A stretch of DNA of 64,000 bases, taken from Ceratobasidium sp. AG-K (Eukaryota > Basidiomycota > Agaricomycetes > Cantharellales > Ceratobasidiaceae). The position numbers and the translations under genes are program-made. The notes below the pieces were generated by a model that did no database searches, was not told the origin of the DNA, and saw only the letters and a program-made list of their open reading frames with translations. The stretch's first letter is position 1. The number at the start of each line of letters is the position of its first letter. Positions 44,133-57,751 of this stretch are shown piece by piece. Where the stretch lies: assembly GCA_037039685.1 (NCBI GenBank), contig JAWNGF010000001.1, forward strand, positions 744,001 to 808,000. Reading direction: 5' to 3'.

Positions 44133-44453
44133 CCCAGATGAACAAGCATATTGGTCATTGATTGGTCACACTCCTGTCTCCCACCATGCCTCCTCATCAG
44201 TGTGCATGGTCTCAAGATGCCCAAACATTGTTATTCAAATGTCTCAATACTTCTCTTGCTTGCATATTACCCTATACACTGGAATTGGCATGCAAACTGT
44301 CCATGAGATACCAATTGTTATTGACAAACTGGCTCTCAAGCATGACCAGCCTGCAACAAACATCTGGCTGGATGCCCACAGATGATCTCACTGTTGGACT
44401 TACAGGGAAGTAGGCAATCTGAGATTGCAGTTTAGATATAACCAGCCCCTATA

Positions 44454-45272
44454 TTGTGGTTTCTCATTCATGCCCCGCAACAACAGCCAGATCTCTATCT
44501 TGATGAGATGTGGGTGCTCCTACAACAGCAGTGTGGTATAACAGTGTCAATTTACACCATATGGTGGAGCTTGCAATGGGCAGGCTTGAGTATGAAAAAG
44601 GTACAGTTGTGCACTCTTCTAGCAAGTATGGTTTGTGTCTGAAGCTATCTTGATTTTCAGATGACCAAACATGCATTGGAGTGCAGCAGCAAAAAGCGAA
44701 TGCACTATCTTGCTCTGATTGGGCAACACTTTCCTCCTGAACATCTAGTATTTGTGGTTGAGTCCTCTGTAGTCCAGCATACAACATACCATGGATTTGC
44801 ATGGAGTATGCTTGGAACACAGGCACTTGGCTGTGCATTTTTCATTCAAGGGGATAGGTGAGTGTCTGTCAATGGTTACATTGTCAAGTGAGTATGTATG
44901 GTATCTGGGGTTTCTAGGTTCTCAGTTCTCCCTGCACTGTCTTTGGATGGTTTCATACATACCAGCATTCAGACTGCCTCTTTTACTTCTGCACTTTTTT
45001 ATGAGTTCATTGAAGGTCTTTTGGAGGTTATGAATCCTTTTCCTGCACCAAGCTCTGTTATTGTTATGGACAACTGCCATATCCACAAAAATCAAGCCAC
45101 ACTGGATCTAATCACTGAGCAGTAAGTTTATGATGTCTTGTTTCTTTTCATCTTTTAATGCACTTTATAGGGGCATGTGCAATGTGTTCTTACCCCCATA
45201 TTCACACAACTTCAACCCAATTGAACCCACTTTTTCTGCCCTCAAACATCATATACGTTGTGATGGTAATGA
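44454..45272 (+). pseudogene. Tc1/mariner (IS630-like, DDE_3) transposase relic with introns
   Basis: Exons separated by introns at about 44,631-44,660, 44,861-44,919 and 45,122-45,170 give: PDLYLDEMWVLLQQQCGITVSIYTI (helix-turn-helix end), then LGCAFFIQGDRFSVLPALSLDGFI, SSVIVMDNCHIHKN (second Asp) and VFLPPYSHNFNPIEPTFSALKHHIR (closing NPIE). The first catalytic Asp is Val (FVVESS). Splice sites are preserved, so decay is modest. The N-terminal part upstream of 44,454 is not readable in one frame and may be lost to the neighbouring foldback element. Confidence 0.75.
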
Positions 45273-45399
45273 TGCCCACACACTTATGCAAGGTAACAAC
45301 CCAGATGTTGAGGTGGAGGTGAAAGTATTTTTGTTGAATATCATTATTGGAGTTACAGCCCAGGATGTGGGAGGGTGGTTCCAACTCTGTGCCTACTTC

Positions 45400-46029
45400 T
45401 AAATGGGAAGTCTATTGGCAAAATCTGATAACTACTTCATTGCATCACAGAATTCCTGATTTGCCTGACAACCAAGTTGAAGAAGTGCAGAGGCATCAAC
45501 AAACTTTATCTCAAAAGTTTTCACGAGGAGCAAAACTATCAAGTCAGGGCTATCAAGGTCGTTCAACTTGCAAATGCACTCTCCCTCCGAGGCATCCATA
45601 TGGTTCAAGAGACAAGGTAGCTCCTGAGTCATGGTCTCCAACCACTCATGAATTGTAGGCAAGTCAAGTCCCACATTGACTGGGGGTACTGCCACCTCCG
45701 GGACTGAAGGTGCAGGTAACAGGGGGGACACAAGGCTCCATGGCCAATTGGCAGCCCTGAGTCAGCACAGCAACTGCAGCAGCAAGCATAGCCTGGAAGG
45801 CTTTGGGCCAAAAGTTCCTGAAGTCTGACCAGGATTAGTTGACTGCATACCTGACTTGGACAAGGACCCCTGAGGCTTGATAGGCTGGTCAGCCAGCTTC
45901 AGCTGTGGAGGCGGTGTGTTAATTGTGGCTTTATGGTGGAACTATGATCCAGTGTCAGTAACTGAAGACAAAGTAGAACATATTGAAACATAATAAACAC
46001 AAAACTCACAATGAGTGTGGCCCAGGTCA
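45400..46029 (-). other. Unassigned region with a SAM-like ORF
   Basis: A minus-strand frame (45,432-45,731) reads LPTIHEWLETMTQELP ... KLNDLDSPDLIVLLLV, a pattern like the helical SAM-type domains common in repeat-borne fungal ORFs. Upstream is Pro-rich. No start or full gene can be defined. It may be the tail of the KDZ element or an independent relic. Confidence 0.3.
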
Positions 46030-49000
46030 ACTATTTCAGCAATCTTTCTGAGAAAATTTGTGAAAACCTGATTGCAAAAGAAGGTTGGAATTTGCGATGT
46101 ATCACAAAGCAAAGAAGGCAAAAGAACTCTAAGAATTCACAATAATGCCACAGCAAAAGAAGGTTGGATCTTAACATAGAGTGGGATGTATTCACATGAG
46201 GGGTCAAAGAGCCTTGCAAAAAGAGTTTCACAAAATGATGTTGCTAATTCATGCCCCACTTGCAAAGAGAGATGATGAACCCTACCCCCAACAGTGACAC
46301 CTCTACATGGTTGCACTTCCACTGTAACATATAAGAGGACTGAAAATGCGAATTAAAGTACCAATAAAGTTTAACAAAACATCTGAAGCAAGTTTCATCC
46401 AATGATTAGGACCTCAGATATCTTTTCCAGACTCTGGTAATGAGCAGCTGAGTGGGGACACTCTTGTCCTACAATTTGTTTACAAATGCCAGTAAACCTT
46501 GCAACTGATGAAGTGTACATACCTGAAGCACTGGCAAGGCCCTCTGAGCTGCATCACCAGCCAGTGTCTGCCACAAAGCCACCTGATGACCACAGTATGT
46601 CTGTGCTGCTACCAGGGGCAGCTTGCTCTTTCCATCCCAGGTACTCGCCATGCAAATACACAAAAGTACAAGGGAAGCAAAATCATGCTGAATCCACTGT
46701 TTCCCTTCTTCCCACCATCTCACCCACTTGCAAGTGGTAAACCATTTCAATTGCAGCCCTATGGTAGAGTTAGGGTACACACTCTCTGTAAGATAGGAGA
46801 TAGCCTGCCATCTTCATAGTCTTTGGACAAAAGCTTGGAGCTTGTCTCATGGATGGTTAACAAAGTAGTGGAATTGACCAAGGAAACCTTCCAGTACCAT
46901 GGTATTGAGGGCAGGCCTTCACCCAATTGTCTTTTGCCCACAAATATGCCGTGAATCCCTTGGGCATCTGCTCTGCAAAGCACTAAAAAGGATGTGCAAT
47001 TGTCTGCTGATCCACCCAGTTGCATCAGGTGATTGTGCTGCTTGTTGTACTTCGCCATAGCCCACTTGAAGCCTGCAGCTGCATTGTCAAGCAAGCCCTG
47101 GGCGCACAGCTTGATTGTGCAGTTTGATACTTTGACATCTTTGTTTGTGTGAGGTGAGCCTGGTTTTCAGCCAAGATGCAAAACTCCTTTAGGACCACTT
47201 GGCACATGGCATGACGCAGTGCTCATTCAATCTCCACTACTGACTGGTAAGCCTCTACTTGTAATGTACCTGAAGGGTAGGAGCTGGGAAGCAGAGCACT
47301 AAGCATTTCTGGCTCACCTGGCTCAGTGTTTTCAAGGGTGCCAATGGAGCCAGCTTGGGTAGGATAGAAGTGTGGTGCAAGCTGACAATGCTCCAACAGA
47401 GCCTTTGCTAGTGATTTGCATTGTGAGGTGATATTGAGTCACTGACCTGGGGGGGTCTACTACCAAAGGCTGTGAAATCCTGTCAGATTGTCAGCTTACA
47501 TAGAAAGGCCAGGTTCAGCCACTCAAGCACACATAAGGAATGCATGACACACGCTGTGTAAGCTCCAGGCGCATACCAGCCAGAATCCACTGGAGCAGAC
47601 CTGTGCTGGTCAATTAGCAATTCCAAGAAGTGCTTTAGCAAGCTCTTCCGACTTCAGCTTGTCCATGACAATTGCAATGGTTGGAGCTTGCAGCAGGTCA
47701 GTATTCACAAGGATCAGCAACAGATGAGAGAACACAAACTGTGCTGCTGGCTGAGTGCAAACACACCAGTCCACTTTCCACCATCAAGGTATGGCTCAGT
47801 GCTCCTTTGCTGCCACTGCGCTGTGAGGTTGGGTTCAATACTGTTGTTATAGTAGTCCCACTCTGCTCAATGTTGAACCACTTGAGGGTGTGCTGCTCAC
47901 AACTGAGTCACTAGCAGAGACACTTAGAACTTGGTGAGTTTGGAAATCTGAGCAAGATATTTGAGACTCACATTGACCAGTGAGCTTGCACCAGTTCCAG
48001 TAGTGAATGATGCTATTGAGAGCATCCAGGCAAGCTCCAGGACCTTGCTCAGAGGTTGTATGTGAGGCCAGATTGAGGTCAGCCCAGCAGCACTCAGTGC
48101 CCTCTCTGTCAAGACGTCCAACTTGGTGCATCTGGTTCAGTGAGTACTGGATGAAGCAAGCCTCATGATGAGCAGCAAGGTGGAACATGCCAATTGCTGC
48201 AATTAATGCATCAAACACACTGCATGACAATGGACCAAGTGGAGCAGTGAGTGAGGCTCAGCAATCCCACAGATGAACTGAATAGTGACACATAACATTG
48301 CAGTGGACTCCGACACATGTTAGTCCTGAATCAAGTGTTTGTTTGAGGACACTGCCAAAAGCAAAATCTGCATACACATAGCTATGGAATGGGTAATGTG
48401 TGTAATTGCAAACAATGATACTGTGACTCACTGCTTGCCAGTCATGAAGTTGGTACTGCCTCCTGGCATGAAGAAGGAGTGATGAGCACAGGGGACAGAG
48501 CCGACCTTGGTTTCCACTAAACCAGAGAATTTCACCCATTGTGATTCAGCTGTGCAATGGTTGTTACATTCAGGATACTAATGGCACAGTAGTTCAATAG
48601 TTAGCTCAGAGCAGCTGCAGTGAGGATATCAGTTACCTTGGCTGTTTGCTGGCAGCTTGTAACATCAACAGCATCAATATGTGCTCTGAGATCATCATCT
48701 TGCACAAAGTATAGTTGAGCCTCTGTGGGTGATATGTCTCACTGGTCTGCTGGTTCATCCATGCAATACAGCTGAAAGCTTCCATCATAGTTGAGGTGCA
48801 GATTAAACAGATGACTGGTAGGTGTGTCAGAAGAGGAATGGGAGCTTTGTGAGGACAAACTAACAAATTGGGCTTGGTTATGTCTTCTAAGCAAACAGAA
48901 ACATTCATTTGAGAGCAGCTGGGACAGCGTAGTACCAGATCAAATGGCTTGCATTGAGCCTCTGTCAGAGACCAAATGCTGCTGAGTTTCAAAAGAACTA

Positions 49001-49998
49001 GAAAGTTCCATTGCCATGCAACACACATCAGCTTACAATATTGATTGATCACAAGATGTGGAAAGGCAGTGTTGGTCTGCTGCACAAGCATGTTATAGAA
49101 TTGCTGCATAGATAGTTTCGCTTCAACCTCAGCCAGATATGCATGTTGCAGAAGATCAAACGTGAACCCTGTTGATGGTTGCTTGTCAGAGGCAGGATAT
49201 ATGCATGTATTTAGCAGATGTCCAGCTTGGTCAGAGTGGCCAGAATGTTTGTAGAATTTGCAGATGACTGCATGGTGGCCATTGAGACCAATGAGTAGCA
49301 AAGGCTGCTCAGTACCTAGCAAGCATGCCCACCCATTATGCCCAAGGTGAAAAACATAGCCTGTTCCTTGTGTTGTCACAGATTCAAAAGGATGCCATTC
49401 CATTTCCCCCAACAATGGCATGGCAGTACCCAATGAAGGTTGTGCAGGGATTTCAGACAGTAGATGGCATTGTTGAAACCACCATCACAACAGTAGGTAC
49501 CTGGGGTGGTTTGGCACTTGCTGCATAAACCTGGCTCAGGATAGTTTTCACATGCAAGGAGTCATTTCAGGTAGATCTCTGTGCAGTCCTTGAGCTAGTC
49601 ATGCAGCATTTTGTTCTGCTCCTGTTAGCATTTCAGTACTGGTCTCCACCAGCTGTGATTGGTGCTACCTTTTCTGACTTCGGTTTCTTCCCCAACAGTT
49701 TGGGGGTATGGTGTATGTGTGGCTTGGAATGTGGAGCAACAGGAGCTGCTTCAGAAACAATGGACTTGGGCAATGTGGGAGCTGCTGCTGATGGCTCCAA
49801 TACAGCAGGCGGAAGTGTGGACTGTAGGGTGTGGGTGAAATTGAAAAGGCTCAATGTGGGTTGCAAGGTACTTGCATTCCCATGTGGCTCGTGATGGGAA
49901 GTCTTGCTTCTCTTTGTGAGGGAGATGTTTGGCATACAAATAGGAGTTGGTGGGCCCTTTTCAAAGGCAGCAAGCAAGGAGACATGTTTTAGCAAGGG
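46030..49998 (-). pseudogene. KDZ (Kyakuja-Dileera-Zisupton) transposase, decayed and interrupted
   Basis: Large DNA-transposon transposase typical of Agaricomycetes. From its N-terminus (high coordinate): Pro/Ser-rich region 49,640-49,995; the CxC2-like cysteine domain (LGHNGWACLL, HHAVICKFYKHSG, FTFDLLQHAYLAEVEAKLSMQQFYNML, LRCPSCSQMNV) at 48,870-49,430; remnants of the catalytic part 48,260-48,540; AIGMFHLAAHHEACFIQYSLNQMHQVGRLDREGTECCWADLN at 47,980-48,220; and a C-terminal helical part to about 46,470 (KWFTTCKWVRWWEEGKQ). Many stops and shifts. The start codon lies at 61,229-61,231, separated by the E3 insertion, which entered after the third codon. Confidence 0.8.
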
Positions 49999-50003
49999 TG
50001 GAG

Positions 50004-50495
50004 TGTCATGAGCTCAGGTGTAATGACATAATTTTCCTATCTTTTCTATCTTTTTTTCCAAGACAATTTCCTTTTTTGGTATTTTGTATAGAACACTCTA
50101 GAATTAGTCATGTGATCAATTTGTCTTTTGACATGATATTGCATTTGATTACATATTTGATATTACAACATCCTGGAATGTTGTTCTCATTTGTAGATGG
50201 CTGGTGTCTCCCTGTATATATACTGAGGGGTCAAGTCTGGTAACAACCAAGACTTGACCTCCTGTCAATAGGACTCAAGCATTTACCATTACACCTAAGT
50301 GGGCTCTTGACCCCACTCTTACTGAAGACACACACTTAGCCCTTAGTTGCTGTCCACCTCTACTAGATTAATTAAACCACTTTATTCCCATTCCCTGTGG
50401 GTTTAGGGTTTACACTCTACTCATTGTATTCACCACAGGACTCAGGCCCAGGTCTTATAACCATTTCTTAGGTGTCAATGAGCTTAGGCGTGACA
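50004..50495 (+). repeat. E3 5' LTR
   Basis: 492 bp from TGTCATGAGCTCAGG to AGGCGTGACA. TATATATA near 50,214-50,223 lies about 34 nt before AAGACTTGACCT (50,249-50,260), which is the exact complement of AGGTCAAGTCTT at 50,498-50,509, two bases inside the LTR: again a self-priming layout. Confidence 0.9.
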
Positions 50496-50497
50496 CT

Positions 50498-50509
50498 AGG
50501 TCAAGTCTT
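50498..50509 (+). promoter_or_regulatory. E3 primer-binding site, self-priming type
   Basis: AGGTCAAGTCTT, 2 nt downstream of the LTR end, pairs over 12 nt with the predicted 5' end of the E3 transcript (50,249-50,260). No tRNA-type TGG primer site is seen. Confidence 0.75.
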
Positions 50510-51190
50510 TTTGATCACTGTCACATGTGGCACTGATTGTCTTCCCTGTATTTACATTGAATGTACACAGGAAAACAGGCATAGCGCAACCAATGACAAG
50601 CTGTACTTGATATATACTAGTAGTAACGAGCCACTGTATGCCGTCAGTGAACCCAACTGTTATCCTCTTTTGGGCTCAAGTGGCTTTAGTCAGCCAAAGC
50701 AACTGCTTGTAGAACATCTGCTTCTTTATCAAGTTTGTCAGAACTGTAATAATTGGTAGGAACTGCCCAATGCTAGTTGTAGATGCAAAAGCTTAGCACA
50801 CAACACCCTTTGTCCTATTGTTCCCCTATCCACAAGTCATCCCACCACAGGCACTTGTGTGAATCACCTTCTGGTACAGGGCAGCAGCCAATGGGCACCA
50901 AGTGCAAAGTCATCACTGGGCCCCCCTGCATCACTCTGCTTCATCTTGCATCACATCCAGCAGTAAGTGCTGACAAATCCTTTGCCCATAAAATATCATT
51001 AAATGTTGTCTAGTGGTTCACAAACCCAGACACCTTCAGAAATTTGGCAGAGCCCACTGAGAACTTGGGCCAGAGCTTGAGCCACTGGATGTTTATTGAG
51101 ACGATTCTCACCTTATTGCACCATTAGTTCATTCACACCCTTGCCACTGTTACCAACTCCACCAGAGACGCATAATTGCTCTGACCATCA

Positions 51191-53080
51191 ATGGCCACAC
51201 CCAATACTTCTATAACAAACCCAATTCCAAAAAGGTTGTTATACAGCATGGCAGAAGATAACAGTTGGAGATCCATGGATACCCCTATTCCCTCCATATC
51301 TATGTTACCAGAAGATCCATATGACAACCCTGTCACTTATGCTCCTGACCCTACCACTGCTTTGGAAGGTCAAATCCTTGTAGAAATATACAATGAAATT
51401 TTGTCTATGAAGGACAGCTTAGCACTCTTACACGGAGAACTTGACAATCATGTGGCAGAATCAGTGCACAAACATTGCCAATACTCTCATGAATTCACAG
51501 GAGCAGCAATGAAAATTCAGTTGATCCAGGATCTGGTACAGACGATCCCAGGGGCCTACCAATCCAATACTGACCAAAGCATTCAACTCCCAGTTCCAGG
51601 GGATTGGTCATTCCAACAACCAGTTGGCCCCTTACCACCTGTTCCAGGACCAGTTCATAGACCACCACCTCCACCACTGGGACCAGTTCCACAAGTTGCT
51701 CAGGGGCCAAAAATCAAACTGGCAACACCTAATAAGTTCAGCAGCAAAAGGAGCAAATCCTTGATGTTCCAAGTGAATTGCAATATGTACATTAAAGGAA
51801 CCACCCCTAAGGCATCAGAAGATCAAAAATTCAAGGCAGTGATCTCATATTTGGAAGGAAAGGCCCACAAGTGGCTACAATTGTACCTTGAGTATGACAT
51901 GATGCATGCTATTTGATGGTTACACAATCTGGCGCAATTTTGGGTCAACTTTCAGGGCTGATTTGGTGAAATCAACCAAGAGGAAAAACATTGCTCAAAG
52001 CTGACCAAGCTTAGACCAAGCTTGTCAGTACAAGGTTACCTCTGCAACTTCCAAAAATACACCATTGGCCACAATTACGGTGACCAAGCCCTTTGAGACA
52101 TGTTTTACAAAGTCCACAAACTGGAAGTCAAGAAAATGATGCTGATGCAGGCTCTTGAGCCATTCAGCCCCACCACTGCCTTTGAACAGGTTGCCATCAC
52201 TGTGTCCAAAATCAACCTTTGCTTAGAGTCAATTAAACCCACTCATACATATTCACCCCACAAGCACAGGTCAAGAAGTTGTCAAGTGTCTCACCTATGG
52301 TTAATCCCATGTGGGGTCCCCAAGAGAAATCAAAGATTGGCAATAAAGTCCATATGGTTGGACCAGATGGAAAAGCCAAAAAGGGTGTCATAACAGGTGA
52401 ACCACACAACACCCAGGGCGCTCTGAACCGCACTGTCAATTGGAACACTGGTGAAAGCGCCCAGGTCCCTAACCCAGCATTGAAAAAGGTTAATCACCCA
52501 GCATATATGTTATGAACTCATAACATTTATCCCAATTCTATATCTTTTTTCCGAAACACTTTCCTTTTTTGGTACAATGTCTTGTCCAGATCATGTGATG
52601 TATTTGTCTTTCCTTTGGCAATCTGTGGTGCTTCTGATAAGCCCAGTCATATCAAATTGGATCATGTATTTGATATAGATAAGGATTTCCCACATTGCCT
52701 CTGTTGATACACTGCAAGTGTGCACTCATGTATATAAGCTTGGAGGGCAAGCCTGTTAACAAAATGGCTTGACCTCCTTTCCATAGGCCTTGCCAATCAA
52801 TACTTATCTATCTAAAGACATTGTACTTCCTTAAGCTCTTGCACTTTGCAATTGAGCTTCTTAACTATATCCCTTAGCTACCTAATTGTTGAGTCAGGAC
52901 AATATACACCAACCCTGGCCATGTCCAAACCCAAACCCAAAGTCCCAGGGTCAATGAAACTTGATGGGAAGGGGAAATGTGTGATAAACTGCAACAATTG
53001 CGAAGGAGAGGGTCATTCTGCTTGTGTTTGTCCCACTTGCAGCATGTCAGGCCATGTGGCCAGGGTGGAGGAGGCTTAGG
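51191..53080 (+). pseudogene. E3 gag, decayed and interrupted by a solo LTR
   Basis: The first frame (51,191-51,916) has a Pro-rich linker (PVPGPVHRPPPPPLGPVP) and capsid-like PNKFSSKRSKSLMFQVNCNMYI ... KFKAVISYLEGKAHKWLQ, then stops. Further pieces run to 52,507; after the solo LTR, the zinc-knuckle region CNNCEGEGHSACVCPTC is at 52,995-53,050. The leader 50,510-51,190 shows nothing else. Confidence 0.75.
52508..52901 (+). repeat. Solo LTR inside E3 gag, target duplication ATATA
   Basis: 394 bp, TGTTATGAACTC to GAGTCAGGACA, flanked by ATATA (52,503-52,507; 52,902-52,906). Shares the pyrimidine-rich block TTTTTTCCGAAACACTTTCC and a TATA plus ATGGCTTGACCTCC arrangement with the E3 LTR, so it is a relative of E3. 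Confidence 0.88.
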
Positions 53081-53825
53081 AAATCAAATCTGGGTTAGAA
53101 GATGAAGAGTCAGGAAAAGAAGAACCCAAAACGCTCTAAGGAGCGATGTTTTGGGTAAAATACAAGCAAATATGAACAATAATGTCAACTACCATGTATA
53201 TTCTTTGTCAAACACTATGCAATTATGTGTCAATTTTGGGTCCAAACTGCTAGAAACCACTCCTAACCAAAAAAACACCTTCTCCCACACCCATTTCCTG
53301 GCAAAGCAATGATTGACTGCAGAGCCACCTCTTGCTTCATTCATCCATCCATGGTCAAGCAATACCATTGCCCCAAGTTTAGCCATGATAAACCAAAAAC
53401 TTGAAAAGTTATTGACAGTCATGAAGTAGTCTCTGGAATGGTAAAATACTATACATGGCTTCCCATCCAGATTGCCAACCACCTTGAGGAAATAGAATGC
53501 CACTTGGTGGACATCAGGAACCATTACTTAGTCTTGGGGATGTGCTGGCTCAAGACTCATAACCCAATGATTGACTGGAATTGTTGCACCATCTCTTTCA
53601 ACTTGGAGCATTGCTCAAAGAATTGCCTGGACAAACCCACAGTCCAACAATTGAACATGGCACAGGAACTTCCAGTGCCATATCAGAAGTTTGCAAAAGT
53701 CTTCTTGGAGGAGGAAGCAGCAAACTTACCCCCACATAACAAACATGATCTTCCCATTGATTTTGTTCCTGAGGCAAAACCCTCCCATGGGCCTATATAC
53801 AGCATGGGCCCCAAGGAGGCAGCTG

Positions 53826-54243
53826 TGTCATGAGCTGACTAAGCTCAGACATTTTATTCTGATTTTATATCTTTTTTTCCGAACATTTTCCTTTTTTGGT
53901 ACAAATGTCCTCTGGCGCTTAAACTTGTATCATGTGATGTATTTGTCTTTTCATTTGATATTGGTGTTGCTTCCGGAACTTCCAGAAAGTCAAGTCATAC
54001 CTCTTATCTCGCTTAGCATTGGTTGTACTCGGCTTTCTCACACTGATAGTTGATGACGTGGCATTGACCCCTCATGTATATAAACTGAGAGGTCAAGCCG
54101 GTTAACGACAAGGCTTGACCTCCTCTCCACTAGGACTTGCTAAATCAACTACCCTTTACTATCACTACTCCTTGGGTTCTAGGACTTGTCCAAGTCGAAC
54201 CCCTTAACCTTTTATATACACCTAATTGACCCAAGTTGGGACA
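53826..54243 (+). repeat. Solo LTR inside E3 pol
   Basis: About 418 bp from TGTCATGAGCTGAC to GTTGGGACA, flanked by CAGCTG on both sides (53,820-53,825; 54,244-54,249), so the duplication is 5 bp with one ambiguous base. Related to the 52,508 solo LTR (same TATATAAA and AAGGCTTGACCTCC layout). Confidence 0.83.
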
Positions 54244-54356
54244 CAGCTGCCATCAAGGATATGATCAATACAGGTCCTAAATCCGGTCTTTCGTGCATTT
54301 AAAAATCACCCATGGTGTCCCTGTGTCAAGTATTTAAATTGAAGGGCCACTCTCTG

Positions 54357-54867
54357 TGTCACGAGCCTTGCTCCTGACAATGGTCTGTGTGTTGAGCCTC
54401 CATCACTTGTGTGCTGCCTTTGTTGTAGTGTTTGTTCTTTTCCCCCTGTTGTGTGCTTGTTGGCTGTGACATAGTTTGTTTTGTTGTTTGCTCCTTTGTT
54501 TTTGCTTCTCTCACTTGGCCCATTGTAAATGTGGATTATTGGCATGTATTCTCTGGTCTGTGATTTTTCCAGAGTGCTGCGCATTGACCCCCATGTGCTA
54601 TGTGCTCTTCTTGTTCTGATGTTCCTTTCATGCTCCTTTCAGACTGTTATGCTTTCCCCATGTAGAGAGTGCTTCCTTTCTTCTGCTTGCTATAAAAGAT
54701 GTGAGGGAAATTGTCTTGGAACCCCAAGAATGATTTACCTTGTTGTTTACCCACTCTACTTCGCCCTGAGGAGGTTATCCAACATCTTTTGGAGCCTCTC
54801 AGTGATTTTCAGGCCAAAGAGCCACACATTAAGCATCAAACAACCCTTCTCTGGGCAGGTTGTGACA
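54357..54867 (+). repeat. Solo LTR of another family inside E3 pol, target duplication CTCTG
   Basis: 511 bp from TGTCACGAGCC to GGTTGTGACA, flanked by CTCTG (54,352-54,356; 54,868-54,872). T/G-rich in the first half, unlike the other LTRs here. Pol similarity resumes just after it. Confidence 0.85.
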
Positions 54868-57751
54868 CTCTGCAAGTATGTCAGGACTATTGCAAAGCCA
54901 ATGACAAGACCATCAAAAACATTGCTCTGCTACCACTCCCTCAGAACCTAATCAAACAATTGTGTGGAAAAAAGGACTTTACTAAGCTTGATCTTAAATT
55001 AGGCTACAACCTAATCCACATCCATACAGGTGATGAATGGAGGACAGCATTTAAGACAGAGTTTGGCATGTTTGAATAGCTTGTAATGTCCTTCAGCCTC
55101 ACCAACGCACCAGCAGCATTCCAAAGCATGATGAATGGCATCTTTCTCAGTAAAATAAGCATCTCCCTCATCACATATATTGACCACACCTTGACCTTTT
55201 CTGACACTTTGGCAGAGCACTTACTGGAAGTCCAGGAAGTACTTCAACGCCTAATGTACAACCATTTGTATGGTAACTCCAAGAAGTGCTCCTTCCTTGT
55301 CACAAAAGTCAATTACCTAGGTATGATTGTATCAGACAAAGGTGTCAAAGTGCACCAACAAAAAGTCACCTCTGCAATGAATTGCTCAAAACCCTGGAAT
55401 GTTAAAAATGTGCAAGAATTTCTGGGCTTTGCGAATTTCTATTGACACTTTATTCCAAACTTTGCTAGTGTAGCACATCCTCTCTAAAATCTGCTCAAAA
55501 AAGATGTCAAATGGGAATGGTCAAGCATGGCAGATGGTGCTTTTAATAGACTCAAGGAGTACCTAACTTCAGTGCCATTACTAGTGCAACCTGTTGTTTG
55601 GGAACAATTCTTTGTTGAATGTGATGCATCAGATTTTGCCACTGGAGCTATACTATCTCAAAAGAACTACAAAGGGAAGCTGTGCACAGTCGCCTATCTG
55701 TCCAAATCATTATCCCCAGCTGAGTGTAACTACAATATCTTTGACAAAGAACTATTAGCAATCATCTGTGTGTTCAAAGAATGGAGACACCTGGTAGAGG
55801 GATCTGAGGAGCCAATCCAAGTTCTAACAGACCATAAAAACTTGGAGTACTTTGCCAAATCTCCACAGTTGAGCTGCTGCCAAATACAATGGATGAACTT
55901 CTTGGTTGACTACAATTATAACATAACATAGAGACCAGGAACTCAGAATTGCAGGGCAGACATTCTTTCCAGATGCTACAATCTTGTCCTGCTTGCAGGG
56001 GGGGTAGAGAAGCAAGTTTTCTTTCAACCAGAACTTTTTATCACCACTATCACCATGGATCAAGAAATCCATGATCTAATTTGAGAAGTGCTTTTGGAAG
56101 ATGATTGGTTAACAGAGGTGCTAGACACACTTTGTGAAGGGAAATCAGTGAAAGATTGGGAATTACAAGAAGGCCTACTACTCTTTAGAGGCAAAATCTT
56201 TGTGCCAAGGGACAAGGCGGTTAGGAACCTTGTAATGGAATCCAGACATGACGCTGTGGCAGCAGGTCAGCCAGGATAAGCTTGTACCTTGGAACTAATT
56301 TCAAGAACGTTCTATTGGCCTTCTATGAAAAAGCGGTTAACTCCTACATATCACACTGCAAAACTTGGATCTGCTCAAAGCCATCAAACCAGCTCCCTAC
56401 AGGGTTATGGTGACCACTCCAGATTCCAGAACAACCTTGGGAGGAAATATTGTACAATCTCATTGTTGTCTTACCAGGATTGGAAGGGTTTGGTGCCATT
56501 CTCACAGTCATTGATTGCTTTCCCAAAATGGTACACTGCATCCCTACAAAATCCAATGCCACTTCAATTGATGTCACCAATCTATTTGTCACATATATTT
56601 GGAAACTCCATGGGCTGCTCAAAGTCACAGTATCCAACCAAGGTTCAGTGCTCAACTCCAAGGTCCTAAAGCATTTGTACAAGCACTTGGACATTATACC
56701 ATCCTATTGCACTGCCTACCATCCCAAAACAGACTGACAGTCAGAGCATGCCAATCAAATAGTTGAGATCTTCAAATGAGCATACACAAATCATTGTCAA
56801 TTGGATTGGGTGTCTCTCTTGGCCAAGGCAGAGTTTGCACACGATAATGTGGTTCAAGCGTCTGCAGGCAAATCCCCTTCCCAGATCTGCCAAGGATTCA
56901 ACCCACGGTTTGCTGTTGGAAGATACAGATTACCAAGTTCCCATGACTGACAATCACACCAAGTTCCTTAATGTTGGGTACCACAAAGTAACTGCAGCGC
57001 TCGCCATGGCTCAGGAACAGTACAAGCACTTCCTGATCAGAATCATTGAGTACATGACGATATCAATGAAGGCAATAAAGTATGGCTGAGCCACCAAAAC
57101 ATATCCACTAACCACCCTTGGTTGAAATTGAGTAACAAGAAGCTGGGACAATACTGAGTTGCAAAGAAAGTAGGAACACATGCGTATCAACTCGAGTTAC
57201 CTCATACTATGTGCATACATCCTGATTTCCATACCACCCTGCTTCAGAAATTTGAACCTGACCCTCATGGATTTGATCCACCTCAACCTCCCCCTATTAG
57301 CACAGAAGAAGGAGAGGAGGAATACAAGGTTGAGGAAATCCTGAATAGCTGTTGCAAAAGCTGTCATTGCTTTGAATACTTTGTAAATTGAAAAGGATAC
57401 AATCATGGAAGTTATGTTTGGGAGCCGTCAACCAACCTGGGGAATGCCAAAGACCTTGTCACAGAATATCATTGCTCACATCCTTGTGCACCTCAGCCTT
57501 GAGAGGGGGTAATGTCATGGGCTCAGGCGTAATGACAGAATTTTTCTATATTTTCTATCTTTTTTCCAAGACAATTTCCTTTTTTGGTATTTGGTATACA
57601 AAGTTCTAGAATTAGTCATGTGATCAATTTGTCTTTTGATGTGATATTGCATTTGATTACATATTTGATATTGCAACATTCTGGAATGTTGCTCTCAGTT
57701 GTATATGGCTGTGTGTCTCCCTGTATATATACTGAGGGGTCAAGTCTGGTA

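Larger units (their letters stand above)
53400..57480 (+). pseudogene. E3 pol, decayed, interrupted by two solo LTRs
   Basis: Protease-like HLVDIRNHYLVLGMCWLKTHNPMIDW at about 53,500-53,580; RT from about 54,880 (FTKLDLKLGYNLIHIHTGDEWRTAFKT) with YIDH in place of YIDD near 55,180; RNase H (ECDASDFATGAILSQ, VLTDHKNLEYF) near 55,620-55,850; integrase zinc and core pieces 56,200-56,740 (LTVIDCFPKMVHCIP, SNQGSVLNSK, TAYHPKTD); chromodomain start EEEYKVEEILNS near 57,320. About ten in-frame stops and shifts. Confidence 0.88.
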